This document shows positions 7,972-16,491 of a DNA stretch of 64,000 nt, one piece after another. Below the pieces are notes generated by a model. That model saw nothing but the letters and a program-made list of their open reading frames with translations. It did no database searches and was not told the DNA's origin. The DNA is taken from positions 1 through 64,000 of the IMG/VR virus record IMGVR_UViG_3300024265_000030. One strand, 5' to 3'. The number at the start of each line of letters is the position of its first letter. Within the stretch, counting starts at the first letter, position 1. The DNA is from a virus. The translations under genes were made by a program, and so were the position numbers.

Positions 7972-8894
7972 GAGTAGGTTTATATGCTCCTGACTCTACG
8001 ATACCAAACCTTGCACTAATGAAATTATCGGCGTACCATAAGCTGAAACATGATATGGTAAGTTGGTATTCTCCTACAGACACTTACGATAAAGTTTATA
8101 TATCTAAAATATTTACTTTTACGAAATTAGATTTTAATGAACAGCCTTTTATTAAAGGTGTAGAGTACGGGGGATCAGGATATAGTTTAAATACAGAACT
8201 ACCTTTGGTTATAGATGATATTTCTCCCGATTACTCTATTTATCCAAAATTTAAACAGGCCTTAGGGTTTACTACACGAGGCTGCATACGAAAATGTTGG
8301 TTCTGTAGTGTATACGAGAAAGAGGGTATGATTAAACCATATAGAAGTATAGAGCAGATAGTGGGTGATAGAAAAGAAGTTCTACTCTTAGATAATAACA
8401 TACTAGCGCATGAACATGGTATAAAACAAATAGAAAGACTAACAGAGATGCAAGTAAAGGTTGATTTTAACCAAGGGTTGGATTTTAGGTTAATTGATAA
8501 GGCAGTTGCCAGGTTACTTGCTAAAATAAATTGGTTAGTTCCATTGCGGATTGCATGTGATAGTATAGATTATATAGGTAAGGTAGTTGAAGTAATAAGT
8601 TTATTACGCTGGTATAATGTTACCCCGAGTAGGTATTGTGTTTATGTATTAGCAGTAGACTTTTTATCAACATGGAAACTGATATGCATCTTAAAAGGTT
8701 TATTTATTGATCCTTATGTTCAGATATATAAAGACAGAGATAACACAGAGCCTGAAAAAACAGTTAAAGAGTTAGGGATGTGGGTAAATCAAAAGCGTAT
8801 GTTTCGCAGTATGTCCTTCTATAGTTTTCTTAAAGTACGAAACAGCTTAAAGTATTTTGAAAAACATATAGGTACAATAAAGGCATGGAGTTAA
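7968..8894 (+). CDS. radical SAM protein
   Basis: This encodes 308 residues from the ATG at 7968, overlapping the methyltransferase stop; an upstream in-frame ATG at 7920 is buried in that gene. The N-terminal 100 residues resemble the B12-binding-like half (MRVGLYAPDSTIPNLAL). Then TTRGCIRKCWFCSV supplies the CxxxCxxC that holds the 4Fe-4S cluster. A TIM-barrel-like remainder follows (LLLDNNILAHEHG, FNQGLDFRLI). Related radical-SAM genes occur in large phages. The substrate is unknown. Confidence 0.82.
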   Translation: MRVGLYAPDSTIPNLALMKLSAYHKLKHDMVSWYSPTDTYDKVYISKIFTFTKLDFNEQPFIKGVEYGGSGYSLNTELPLVIDDISPDYSIYPKFKQALGFTTRGCIRKCWFCSVYEKEGMIKPYRSIEQIVGDRKEVLLLDNNILAHEHGIKQIERLTEMQVKVDFNQGLDFRLIDKAVARLLAKINWLVPLRIACDSIDYIGKVVEVISLLRWYNVTPSRYCVYVLAVDFLSTWKLICILKGLFIDPYVQIYKDRDNTEPEKTVKELGMWVNQKRMFRSMSFYSFLKVRNSLKYFEKHIGTIKAWS

Positions 8895-8914
8895 TTAAGG
8901 GTAATATTTAAATA

Positions 8915-9220
8915 ATGCTATTAAACGTAATGCAAATACCGGCACCGTATAATTTTGTAGTTCAGGTGAGATTTAAAGATCAGCCTATTTATGAATCTTA
9001 TTTTGCAAAACTGGTATCTTTAACTGATAAAAAAATAGCTAATAGGGTTGAGCTTATTGAAGGTGTACATCTGGAATCTGAAAATATGAGAGCAGAAAAG
9101 TTTAAGCGAATGCCCTTTGAAGTAGGGTACGATAATGTAATAGGCTTTTTAGTAATTAGAGTTGATGGTGAGATACTTGCTAGTGCAGGCGATATGAAGA
9201 AAGCAATCAGGAGTGAATAA
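8915..9220 (+). CDS. hypothetical protein
   Basis: This encodes 101 residues with mixed alpha/beta character and no cysteine motif. The ribosome site is weak. No family is recognised. Confidence 0.5.
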   Translation: MLLNVMQIPAPYNFVVQVRFKDQPIYESYFAKLVSLTDKKIANRVELIEGVHLESENMRAEKFKRMPFEVGYDNVIGFLVIRVDGEILASAGDMKKAIRSE

Positions 9221-9313
9221 ACGAATGATAATACTATTAGGTTAGTAATAAGGATGATTGTAGGTTTCTGTTTCTGGGTTCCAGCAACAATGATATTTTA
9301 AAGGACAAAATTA

Positions 9314-9484
9314 ATGAGTGATAATAAAATAATGAATAAAAAAGAAATATATATAAAACTTATAGAAGATTATTGCAGGTTATTGCGTAAACCGGATAAA
9401 ACATTTATAGAAAAAATGCAATTTGATAATGCACGAATATTGTTTTTTGATTATTTTTTAAATTATAAAGGACAAAGTAGATGA
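9314..9484 (+). CDS. small helical protein
   Basis: This encodes 56 residues after AAAGGACAAAATTA. This leader is repeated almost exactly before the genes at 9481 and 9688. The protein is lysine-rich and helical. Its stop overlaps the next ATG. The 90 bases upstream hold only a 15-codon hydrophobic frame that I do not call. Confidence 0.5.
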   Translation: MSDNKIMNKKEIYIKLIEDYCRLLRKPDKTFIEKMQFDNARILFFDYFLNYKGQSR

Positions 9485-9675
9485 AAAGACCATTCATTCT
9501 TAATGTACCAAACAATAGAAAAAATATATGTTATAGATATGGCTGTAATCATTGGTATTTATGTTTAAAATATGACCCTAAAAAAGAAGGAAAAAATGAT
9601 GAAGATATGACAAAGTGTATTGGTTTTATTGGAATAGGTGAAGAAGAGTCATATAAAAAATACAATATAGATTAA
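9481..9675 (+). CDS. cysteine-containing small protein
   Basis: This encodes 64 residues with CYRYGCNHWYLC and a later cysteine, possibly a metal site. It is preceded by AAAGGACAAAG. No family is recognised. Confidence 0.5.
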   Translation: MKRPFILNVPNNRKNICYRYGCNHWYLCLKYDPKKEGKNDEDMTKCIGFIGIGEEESYKKYNID

Positions 9676-9687
9676 AGGACAAATCAA

Positions 9688-9873
9688 ATGGCAAGTGAAT
9701 CATTTAAAGCTAATCATTTAGCAGATTATTATATAAAACAAAATGATGAATTAAAAGAATTTATAAAAGCATGGGCTTTAAGTTGGCAATACCATAGTAA
9801 TTTTGAAATAGAATTATTTAAAGATCAAGCTATAATTTTATTAAAAAAATATGAGGACAAAATAAATGAATAA
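9688..9873 (+). CDS. small helical protein
   Basis: This encodes 61 residues, aromatic and charged (FIKAWALSWQYHS). It uses the same AAAGGACAAA leader as its upstream neighbours and overlaps the next ATG. Function unknown. Confidence 0.5.
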   Translation: MASESFKANHLADYYIKQNDELKEFIKAWALSWQYHSNFEIELFKDQAIILLKKYEDKINE

Positions 9874-10006
9874 TGGTTGTAAAAAGTGGTTATTTAAATT
9901 AAATGGATATAATGGGCCGTATGTGATACATGGTGATGAATGGGATTATGTAGGAATAACACTTGAAATACTTATTAGAGCTATGTGGGCGATTAATCGG
10001 GAATGA
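9866..10006 (+). CDS. microprotein
   Basis: This encodes 46 residues, tryptophan- and glycine-rich at the start (MNNGCKKWLFKLNGYNGPYV). GAGGACAAAATAA lies upstream, and the start overlaps the previous stop. No homology is recognised. Confidence 0.45.
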   Translation: MNNGCKKWLFKLNGYNGPYVIHGDEWDYVGITLEILIRAMWAINRE

Positions 10007-10022
10007 GTGATAGGGGGGCAGT

Positions 10023-10400
10023 GTGAGAATATTTAAAACGATTTTATTTATAGGTTTTGAAATAAAACAATTGATTAATAAATTACTATATTTAGCAGGA
10101 CTGAAGAAAAGAATAAAAATAATAGATAAATGTATTTATACAGGGCATAGTGTTCCACGTAAATTTAGTGGACTAGTTAAAAATTGGCACTATAAATATA
10201 AATGGAGATGGAAAAAAATGGACAATTTTTATTTGATAAAAAAACATATAGTATACATAACTGGAAGTGGCTCATGTAAGTTAATTCCCACTATAGAAAT
10301 CTTTTATGCTCCTCATAGAATAATTATAGCAATAGAATGGTTATGGGGAGGTATTGGGTGGTGGATTAATAGAAAAACAAAGGTAAATAAGGAGGGGTAG
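10023..10400 (+). CDS. basic, tryptophan-rich protein
   Basis: This encodes 125 residues from a GTG after GGGGGG. It is very basic (KYKWRWKKMD) with hydrophobic segments at both ends (FKTILFIGFEIK; IIIAIEWLWGGIGWWI), so membrane association is possible. It overlaps the next GTG. Function unknown. Confidence 0.5.
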   Translation: MRIFKTILFIGFEIKQLINKLLYLAGLKKRIKIIDKCIYTGHSVPRKFSGLVKNWHYKYKWRWKKMDNFYLIKKHIVYITGSGSCKLIPTIEIFYAPHRIIIAIEWLWGGIGWWINRKTKVNKEG

Positions 10401-10567
10401 TGGATACTACGGATATAAAATTAATCGGAGATATACTGCAGGAAGTTAAAGAAAAAAACATAGCTGCTATTATTGTATGGGACGTTGCGTCTAATAAGTT
10501 TAAGGTTTTAAAAATGCCTGTCGATAAAATACATAATTTAAGACAGAAGATGGGAATAGATAACTAA
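10400..10567 (+). CDS. small hypothetical protein
   Basis: This encodes 55 residues from a GTG behind GGAGGGGTA: an alpha/beta pattern (IGDILQEVKEKNIAAIIVWD). It is the last gene before a 114-base gap that should carry the signals for recD2. Confidence 0.5.
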   Translation: MDTTDIKLIGDILQEVKEKNIAAIIVWDVASNKFKVLKMPVDKIHNLRQKMGIDN

Positions 10568-10681
10568 CTTGGTTTGGTCAACCTCACGAAAAAATATGCA
10601 CATGACCATTTATATATCAGTAACATACTAAAAATGAGTATGCACTGAACGCATAATTAAAAGCATAAAAGGAAAAGGTTT
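10568..10681 (+). promoter_or_regulatory. intergenic leader of the RecD2-like gene
   Basis: There is no gene here. Two similar words, ATATGCAC near 10592 and GTATGCAC near 10638, flank an AT-rich centre. The segment ends in AAAAGGAAAAGG, the ribosome site for the next gene. A clean -35/-10 pair is not evident. Confidence 0.3.
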
Positions 10682-12901
10682 ATGGAAGTTTTTTTTACAG
10701 GTGAAATTAGACACATCATTTTTAACGCTCCGGACACAGGCTTTACTGTAGCTGTAGTAACTGTCACTAATGTTATATCAGGCGAAATTCAAACAAAAGA
10801 AGTTAAAGTGAGTGGGGAGCTGCCGAAAGTATCAGTTGGTGAAGTTCTTGAGATAAAAGGAGAATGGGTTGAAACAAAATACGGTCAACAGATAAAGATA
10901 GTATCTTATAATTATTCTCACCCTACTACAGAACATGGTATTTTTAATTTCTTAAAGTCCGGACTAGTTGAAGGCATAGGCCCTACCTTAGCTGCAGAAA
11001 TAATTGATAAATTCGGGACCGAGGCTCTAGATATCCTAGACAACGATATAACTAGATTATCTGAAATAGAAGGTATAGGGGTAAAAAGGATTACTACGAT
11101 AAAAGAATCCTGGCTTAAACATAAAAAGATACGAGAGGTTATGATTCAGCTGCAGGCGTATGATATCTCTACCGGTTTTTGTATGAAAATCTATGATAAG
11201 TATGGAGTTGACTCACTGAATGTTATACAGAGAAACCCGTATAGGTTAGCTTATGATATAGAAGGAATTGGTTTTATTAAAGCAGATAAAATTGGTTTAA
11301 GATTAGGTTTCCCTACTGATTCTCCGGAAAGAATTAAAGCAGCTTTACTATACACCTTAAATTTAAAAACAAGCGAAGAGGGTCATGTATGTTACCCTTA
11401 CTCTCTACTGATTGTTGCTACTATGGAACTACTCAATGTAGAAGAAAAACTAGTATATAGTGCTTTTACCGACTTAGTAAAGGAAGAAAAAATCATTTAT
11501 GAAAAAGTAGAGGATAGGATCGGTGAGCAGTGGTATATATATCCAATAAAGCTCTATCGTTATGAAAAGCAAGCAGCTGTCTTTTTAAAAAGTATTATGG
11601 ATCAAACAAATAGTACATTCAGAATAGAAGATATAAGAGACGAAGCTGATGTAGCTAATGAGGTGTATAATATAGCTGAAGGGTACGATATAAAACTTAC
11701 GCAGAAACAAATGGATGCTGTAGTTAATTCTCTTACAGGAAAAGTTTCAATAATAACAGGTGGACCCGGAACAGGTAAAACAACAATTATTAAGATAATT
11801 ATAAGATATTTAAATAAGAATTTTGGTGATGTATTAATTTCCATGGCAGCGCCTACAGGTAGAGCAGCTAAGCGAATGAAAGAAGTAACCGGCCATTCGG
11901 CTTCTACAATTCACAGACTGTTAGAGTTTAATCCTGGTGTTAAACGATTTATAAAAGATGAGGATAACCAACTTTTATGTAGGTACTTAATAATAGACGA
12001 GTCCTCAATGATAGATATTTCTCTGATGTACTATTTATTGAAAGCAGTACCCGAAGATACAGTAATAATTTTTATAGGTGACATGTATCAATTACCATCT
12101 ATAGGCCCTGGAAATGTGCTGAGAGATATGATCGGCTCTGAAATAATACCTACTGTTACACTGGATGTTGTTTTTAGACAAGCAAAAAATAGTATGATAT
12201 CTGTTAATGCTCATCTTATTAATGCAGGTAAAATGCCGCACTTAATACCTTTTAAAAACGGAAATGAATCCCCCTTTTATTTTATAGAAGAAGAAGATCC
12301 AGAGAAGATAAAAGATAAAATAGAAACTCTTGTAAGTAAATACCTGCCTGAAAAGTATGGGTATGATCCTATGCGAGACATACAGGTATTAAGTCCCATG
12401 AATATTGATAAAATTCTTGGTACTACTGTATTAAATCAAGAACTACAGCAATTATTGAATAAGTCACAAGTAGAAATAAAAAGAGGCTACCTTCTATTCA
12501 AAGAGGGTGACAAAGTAATGCAGATTAAGAATAACTATGATAAAAATGTGTTTAACGGGGATATAGGTTACATCGATAGTATACGTGATAAAAAAGTCTA
12601 TGTTAACTTTGATGATGGTATAGTTATTTATGAAAATTTTGATTTAGATGAACTTCGCCTTTCTTATGCAGTTTCGATACATAAATTTCAGGGTAGTGAG
12701 TATCCTGTAATAGTATTACCTATCACTAAACGACATTATAGACTATTACAGCGTAATTTAATATACACAGGTATTACCAGGGGTAAAGAGCTTGTAATTT
12801 TAGTAGGATCTTCGTATTGGCTGCAGATAGGTATAAATAATAATAAAATACAGAAAAGGCACACTTTTTTAAAAAAGAGAATTATTTCAGAATCTGCTTG
12901 A
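10682..12901 (+). CDS. recD2: RecD2-type SF1B DNA helicase
   Basis: This encodes 739 residues, the usual RecD2 length. An OB-like N-terminus (GEIRHIIFNAPDTGFTVAVV) and helix-hairpin-helix repeats (GLVEGIGPTLA, LSEIEGIGVKR) precede the motor. Walker A is GGPGTGKTT (about residue 360), motif Ia is APTGRAAKRM, Walker B is IIDESSMID, then FIGDMYQLPSIGPG, VFRQA, and the C-terminal SIHKFQGSEYP and YTGITRGKE. RecD2 is a 5'-3' helicase without RecBC partners; in a phage it would serve replication or recombination. It is the largest gene of the left block. Confidence 0.93.
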   Translation: MEVFFTGEIRHIIFNAPDTGFTVAVVTVTNVISGEIQTKEVKVSGELPKVSVGEVLEIKGEWVETKYGQQIKIVSYNYSHPTTEHGIFNFLKSGLVEGIGPTLAAEIIDKFGTEALDILDNDITRLSEIEGIGVKRITTIKESWLKHKKIREVMIQLQAYDISTGFCMKIYDKYGVDSLNVIQRNPYRLAYDIEGIGFIKADKIGLRLGFPTDSPERIKAALLYTLNLKTSEEGHVCYPYSLLIVATMELLNVEEKLVYSAFTDLVKEEKIIYEKVEDRIGEQWYIYPIKLYRYEKQAAVFLKSIMDQTNSTFRIEDIRDEADVANEVYNIAEGYDIKLTQKQMDAVVNSLTGKVSIITGGPGTGKTTIIKIIIRYLNKNFGDVLISMAAPTGRAAKRMKEVTGHSASTIHRLLEFNPGVKRFIKDEDNQLLCRYLIIDESSMIDISLMYYLLKAVPEDTVIIFIGDMYQLPSIGPGNVLRDMIGSEIIPTVTLDVVFRQAKNSMISVNAHLINAGKMPHLIPFKNGNESPFYFIEEEDPEKIKDKIETLVSKYLPEKYGYDPMRDIQVLSPMNIDKILGTTVLNQELQQLLNKSQVEIKRGYLLFKEGDKVMQIKNNYDKNVFNGDIGYIDSIRDKKVYVNFDDGIVIYENFDLDELRLSYAVSIHKFQGSEYPVIVLPITKRHYRLLQRNLIYTGITRGKELVILVGSSYWLQIGINNNKIQKRHTFLKKRIISESA

Positions 12902-12926
12902 TTTTTTTCTGAAAATATGTTATTCT
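12898..12926 (+). promoter_or_regulatory. sigma70-like promoter of the segregation locus
   Basis: The -35 TTGATT (12898-12903) overlaps the recD2 stop. A 17-base spacer and the -10 TATTCT (12921-12926) follow. The predicted transcript would start inside the palindrome at 12926-12939, so an operator-bound repressor would block it. Confidence 0.6.
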
Positions 12927-12958
12927 ACTCATATGAGTAAGGGAGTACTATATGAGTA
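12926..12958 (+). promoter_or_regulatory. palindromic operator at the RHH gene
   Basis: TACTCATATGAGTA (12926-12939) is a perfect 14-base palindrome. A second, imperfect site, TACTATATGAGTA (12946-12958), covers the ATG of the ribbon-helix-helix gene. Tandem short palindromes are the usual targets of RHH repressors, so autoregulation is likely. Confidence 0.65.
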
Positions 12959-13146
12959 ATATTAGACTAAATGTAAATCTTGATAAAGAGCTGTATAAGA
13001 AACTTAAGCTAAAATTAATGCAAAGAGACGAAACCATTACAGACTGGATAATCAGACAGATTGATAGTTACGTAAATAATGGGATTAAAATAAATTCGGA
13101 TATAAGTAGTCCTCCTGGAAATATCGATTTCGGGAAGGATGTCTAA
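12952..13146 (+). CDS. ribbon-helix-helix DNA-binding protein (ParR/CopG-like)
   Basis: This encodes 64 residues. The beta strand IRLNVNLDKELYKKLKLKLM leads into helix-turn-helix DETITDWIIRQIDSYVNN, the standard RHH shape. It lies directly upstream of a ParM-like gene and behind a palindromic operator. I infer that it represses its own operon and may act as the centromere-binding adaptor of the actin filament. The tail (SSPPGNIDFGKDV) might contact the filament. Confidence 0.75.
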   Translation: MSNIRLNVNLDKELYKKLKLKLMQRDETITDWIIRQIDSYVNNGIKINSDISSPPGNIDFGKDV

Positions 13147-13222
13147 CTATATCACTGGTGATTATATATTGGATAAATATGTATATGACCGTATAAACAA
13201 ATTTAATCAGAGGAGGAAAGTT

Positions 13223-14335
13223 ATGGCTGAAAAAAAAACAGTGCCTAAGCTCACGATACCACTTATTTCGTGTGATTTTGGTTATGGTATTACGAAAATC
13301 TTTAACGGGGTTGATGATCCGCTGGGTATCAAATCACTAGTAGGGGATCCTATTGGTTTAATCAAGTTTCAAACAAAAATTAAAGAAAGTAAAAAAAAGG
13401 GAAAATATGATTTAGACTGGATATCCTGCAGATACCCTAAAACTGATAAACGCTATTTTATCGGGGAATTGGCCCGGAGGCAGTCTGCACATGTTTACTA
13501 CATTACAGATCAAGATAAACTATCGTATGATAGTACGAAAGCTCTCATTGATACCGGTATTGCTTTAATGCTCCCTGAGACAGTAAAAAATAAACCTATA
13601 CCTTTGGCTTTAAATGTAGTGACAGGATTACCAGTCAGCCAGTATGTTAAAGTACAGCAGGAAGGATTACGTAAATCACTTTTAGGTGAGCATAGTATAG
13701 AGTTTGACTGGGATCGTGATAATTCCTTTAAACATGGATATAAGTTTAAAATTAACGAGATATCTATTATACCTCAACCTGTTGGTACTTTCTATAATAT
13801 TATCCTTGACAATAAAGGTGATTTTTTGCCTGAGTATGAAACACTGGCATCCGGGAATGTAGCTCTTATAGACGTAGGGTACGGCACGACAGACTTATGT
13901 GTACTAAAAGGTATTGAGTACATAGAAAAGAGCAGCAGAAGCTCTAATACGGCAATGAGTAGTGTATTTAGCTATATTAGCAGTAGACTAGCTGAACATT
14001 CCGGAATTGAAATACCTGTATGGAAGATAGAGCCTGTTATCTCCGGGGATAGTAAAGAAATGCTTATCAGGCTGGAAGGTAAGACATACAAATTAGATAA
14101 TATCTACCAGCAAGCTATTGATGCTATTTTTGAGGAACTAATGGCAGCAGCTAAAGGATTGTGGAGAACAGAACATCAGATCGACACTTATATTATAATG
14201 GGCGGTGGAGCAAAACCATTTGCAGAAAAATTCAAAACTACTTTCGGGACTAAAGGTAGTGTAATAATAGCTGATGATCCTGTATTCTCTAATGTTAAGG
14301 GTTATTATAAATACGGAAGGAGGTTGTTTAAATGA
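13223..14335 (+). CDS. ParM/actin-like ATPase
   Basis: This encodes 370 residues from the ATG at 13223, which has AGGAGGAAAG upstream; an in-frame ATG at 13139 would add 28 residues but has poor spacing. The actin-fold motifs are phosphate 1 (CDFGYGITKIF), phosphate 2 (VALIDVGYGTTDLCV) and the adenosine loop (IIMGGGAKPF). Plasmid ParM filaments push replicons apart. The phage relative AlpC moves viral DNA inside the cell. Either role suits the adjacent RHH protein. Confidence 0.82.
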   Translation: MAEKKTVPKLTIPLISCDFGYGITKIFNGVDDPLGIKSLVGDPIGLIKFQTKIKESKKKGKYDLDWISCRYPKTDKRYFIGELARRQSAHVYYITDQDKLSYDSTKALIDTGIALMLPETVKNKPIPLALNVVTGLPVSQYVKVQQEGLRKSLLGEHSIEFDWDRDNSFKHGYKFKINEISIIPQPVGTFYNIILDNKGDFLPEYETLASGNVALIDVGYGTTDLCVLKGIEYIEKSSRSSNTAMSSVFSYISSRLAEHSGIEIPVWKIEPVISGDSKEMLIRLEGKTYKLDNIYQQAIDAIFEELMAAAKGLWRTEHQIDTYIIMGGGAKPFAEKFKTTFGTKGSVIIADDPVFSNVKGYYKYGRRLFK

Positions 14336-14727
14336 ATGAAATAAAGATAAAAAAGGTTGAAGGCGGTTACTCTATAGAGGCTGTTACAGAATTAGAAGAA
14401 AAGGAGATAAAAGAAAATGAGTTAAATAAAGAGTTTAAACTTCAGGAGTCTGTACATGCTACTATAGAGGATGCTTTTGCTAAACAATTGGAATTATTTG
14501 AAAAGCGAACCGAAAAAGGTAAAGGCACTGAATATGGAAAAATAACTATTCTGAGAACAGCAGATATACCTACCGATGTCTTAAAGAAAAAAGCTACAGC
14601 TGAGGCAACTGTTGAAGCAGCAGTATTACCGGAAGAGGTAAAAACGGTTAAACATGAAGATGTGATACAGTTTGAAAAAGGTGCTGTTGAGAAAATAAAA
14701 GAAGCAGAGAAAGAGCAACTAAAATGA
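14332..14727 (+). CDS. acidic, lysine/glutamate-rich protein
   Basis: This encodes 131 residues, with ATGA overlap to the actin-like gene. It is charged throughout (ELEEKEIKENELNKEF) and alanine-rich near the end. It is probably partly disordered or coiled coil. It could be a third component of the segregation operon, from position only. Confidence 0.5.
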   Translation: MNEIKIKKVEGGYSIEAVTELEEKEIKENELNKEFKLQESVHATIEDAFAKQLELFEKRTEKGKGTEYGKITILRTADIPTDVLKKKATAEATVEAAVLPEEVKTVKHEDVIQFEKGAVEKIKEAEKEQLK

Positions 14728-15008
14728 AGAAAAAACTAATAGCTATACTGGCTATTGCCGGAGCTGTTCTTACTGCTGTTCTCCTCATATTAAAGGAAGT
14801 TTTAAAAGGTAGGGTTACATATAATCATCTTGAAGATCTTAAAACCGGTATACGTGATGAAAAGAAGAAAAATGTAGATATTATCCGAGATAGCACAAAA
14901 GCAGTAAAACTACAGGATAAGATTATTAAGGAAAAAGCAAAACAGATCAAAGAGATGAATATGAATGAGCAGTTAGATTATGCTAAAAAGTTAGGGCTGG
15001 TTAAATGA
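14724..15008 (+). CDS. membrane-anchored coiled-coil protein
   Basis: This encodes 94 residues: MKKK then an uncleaved hydrophobic anchor (LIAILAIAGAVLTAVLLIL), followed by a lysine-rich helical domain. The N-in anchor resembles small inner-membrane phage proteins. It is coupled by ATGA overlap to both neighbours. Confidence 0.55.
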   Translation: MKKKLIAILAIAGAVLTAVLLILKEVLKGRVTYNHLEDLKTGIRDEKKKNVDIIRDSTKAVKLQDKIIKEKAKQIKEMNMNEQLDYAKKLGLVK

Positions 15009-15283
15009 GAAGATTCTTTAGAGAGTTATTTAAACCGGCATTAAAGTGTAAAAGAGTAGGGCATAAGATTACTGTAGAATATTTGAAAATAAGAAAAGAA
15101 GGTAGCTTCGGGTGCGCAGTTGAGGATTTTAACGCTAAAAGAAAAATATGCGGAAGATGCGGTAAAGTTATTAAAAAACCTTATAACCTTACAGTGCTTG
15201 ATTTCTATACTAGCTGTAGTATGCCTGACTACATGTGGGATGAAATGAGAGAGAATGGGTATTTAATTTTAAAATATTATTAA
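15005..15283 (+). CDS. zinc-ribbon protein
   Basis: This encodes 92 residues. It opens with a CKRVGHK pattern and has KICGRCGKVIKKP near residue 48, a pattern shared with the products at 15495 and 15722. It may be one of three related zinc-ribbon genes clustered here. Function unknown. Confidence 0.55.
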   Translation: MRRFFRELFKPALKCKRVGHKITVEYLKIRKEGSFGCAVEDFNAKRKICGRCGKVIKKPYNLTVLDFYTSCSMPDYMWDEMRENGYLILKYY

Positions 15284-15294
15284 AAGGATAAACT

Positions 15295-15495
15295 ATGGAC
15301 ACTAGAACAGGCAACTTAATTTCAATAAAAGAGCTTGAAGCTCTTAAACAACAGGATCCGGATGAAGCGAAGTTTTTTAAAGAGATTGAAGCTACAAGAG
15401 AGCAAGCGAAAAATATGAGAGTTGGCCGTAATGATAGATGTCCTTGCAGCAGCGGAAAGAAATTCAAACATTGTTGTTTAGTAAGGGCTGGGTAA
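15295..15495 (+). CDS. SEC-C motif microprotein
   Basis: This encodes 66 residues. The C-terminus [19 protein letters not shown] is a complete SEC-C zinc motif, as at the tail of SecA, where it binds SecB or ribosomes. A short helical N-terminus precedes it. Stand-alone SEC-C proteins are often adaptors; in a phage it might target host translation or secretion, but that is speculation. AAAAGGATAAACT gives the ribosome site. Confidence 0.85.
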   Translation: MDTRTGNLISIKELEALKQQDPDEAKFFKEIEATREQAKNMRVGRNDRCPCSSGKKFKHCCLVRAG

Positions 15496-15701
15496 TGTGT
15501 ATATTTCATAAATGGGTGCTTGCTGAGATGACTGAAGGTATGAGGAAGAGGGGCTGTACAGGTAGAAGGGTTTGTATGAAGTGCGGTCGCTTGGAAATAA
15601 GGAAATCAAGCTTTTACTTTGGCGGTAATTGGTTACATAATAGGGATGTTGATCCTAAACAAATAAGAGTATTAATACCCCGGCCGGTAGAAAGCGATTA
15701 A
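15495..15701 (+). CDS. zinc-ribbon microprotein
   Basis: This encodes 68 residues from the ATG at 15495, which overlaps the SEC-C stop (TAATG); an in-frame upstream ATG lies inside that gene. MCIFHKW and VCMKCGRLE make the metal site. It is similar in layout to its neighbours at 15005 and 15722. Confidence 0.55.
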   Translation: MCIFHKWVLAEMTEGMRKRGCTGRRVCMKCGRLEIRKSSFYFGGNWLHNRDVDPKQIRVLIPRPVESD

Positions 15702-15721
15702 TAGGTATATCTGTTTATAAT

Positions 15722-15871
15722 ATGAAAAATCTACTATGTCTCTTACTCGGTCATATAATTACCAATATAGATTATATTAATTTTGAAGCCGACTGTGGTA
15801 GATGTGGTAAAAGGTTAGAGGTATCCTACGATATGTGTTACGGTGAAACTTATGTTGTAAGAGAGAAATAA
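15722..15871 (+). CDS. zinc-ribbon microprotein
   Basis: This encodes 49 residues: MKNLLCLLLGHI then ADCGRCGKRLEVSY. The CLLLGH ... CGRCGK arrangement repeats that of the two preceding zinc proteins. The stop overlaps the UDG start. Confidence 0.55.
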   Translation: MKNLLCLLLGHIITNIDYINFEADCGRCGKRLEVSYDMCYGETYVVREK

Positions 15872-16491
15872 TGGATAATATAATTTATGGTCCTGATTGT
15901 ATACGCTGCGGACTACACCATACTAGAAAAAATGTAGTGTACGGTAAAGGTAATCTCAAAGCTAACATCTTAATGTTAGGGGAGGCACCGGGTGCCGTGG
16001 AAGATGAGCTAGGTTGGTGTTTTGCTGGTAAATCGGGAGGGTATCTTGATACAGAAGTACTTGAATACGCCAGTTTACGCTGGAATATTCCTGCAACGGC
16101 TAATGTATGGATTGATAATGTAGTTCGTTGCCGACCCATAAAATTTGAGCACGGTAAGGTTAGAAACAGACAACCAAATGGTATTGAATTACAAGCCTGC
16201 GGGGTATACACACGTAATTTAATTAGTGTAGTTAAGCCTTATTTAATTATATGTTTGGGTGCAGTACCTGCCAGGTATATCATACATTTATCAGGAGAAG
16301 ATATTATATGGAGGAGAGGCGAGTTGTTTTTTTGGGAGGGTAGGGCTGTGCTGCCTTTACACCATCCTGCAAAATTCTGCTATGATTACGAGACAACCAG
16401 AAAAGAAACAAGACTCCATATAGACAATAATAGAAAGTACATAACAATGGCTTTAAATAATATAAATATATCCCAGGAGATGATTAGATGA
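15871..16491 (+). CDS. family 4-type uracil-DNA glycosylase
   Basis: This encodes 206 residues. DCIRCGLHHTR gives the N-terminal cluster cysteines. GEAPGAVEDELG and FAGKSGGYLD form motif 1, WIDNVVRCRP the middle block, LQACGVYTRNLI a third cysteine region, and LPLHHPAKF the HPS/HPA motif. Family 4 enzymes carry a 4Fe-4S cluster and remove uracil from DNA. In a phage this would keep uracil out of DNA, consistent with the dTMP pathway genes. Confidence 0.85.
   Translation: MDNIIYGPDCIRCGLHHTRKNVVYGKGNLKANILMLGEAPGAVEDELGWCFAGKSGGYLDTEVLEYASLRWNIPATANVWIDNVVRCRPIKFEHGKVRNRQPNGIELQACGVYTRNLISVVKPYLIICLGAVPARYIIHLSGEDIIWRRGELFFWEGRAVLPLHHPAKFCYDYETTRKETRLHIDNNRKYITMALNNINISQEMIR

Noticed and set aside
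9221-9300. Hydrophobic frame ending VGFCFWVPATMIF
   Set aside because: It is only 15 codons from its ATG and has no ribosome site.
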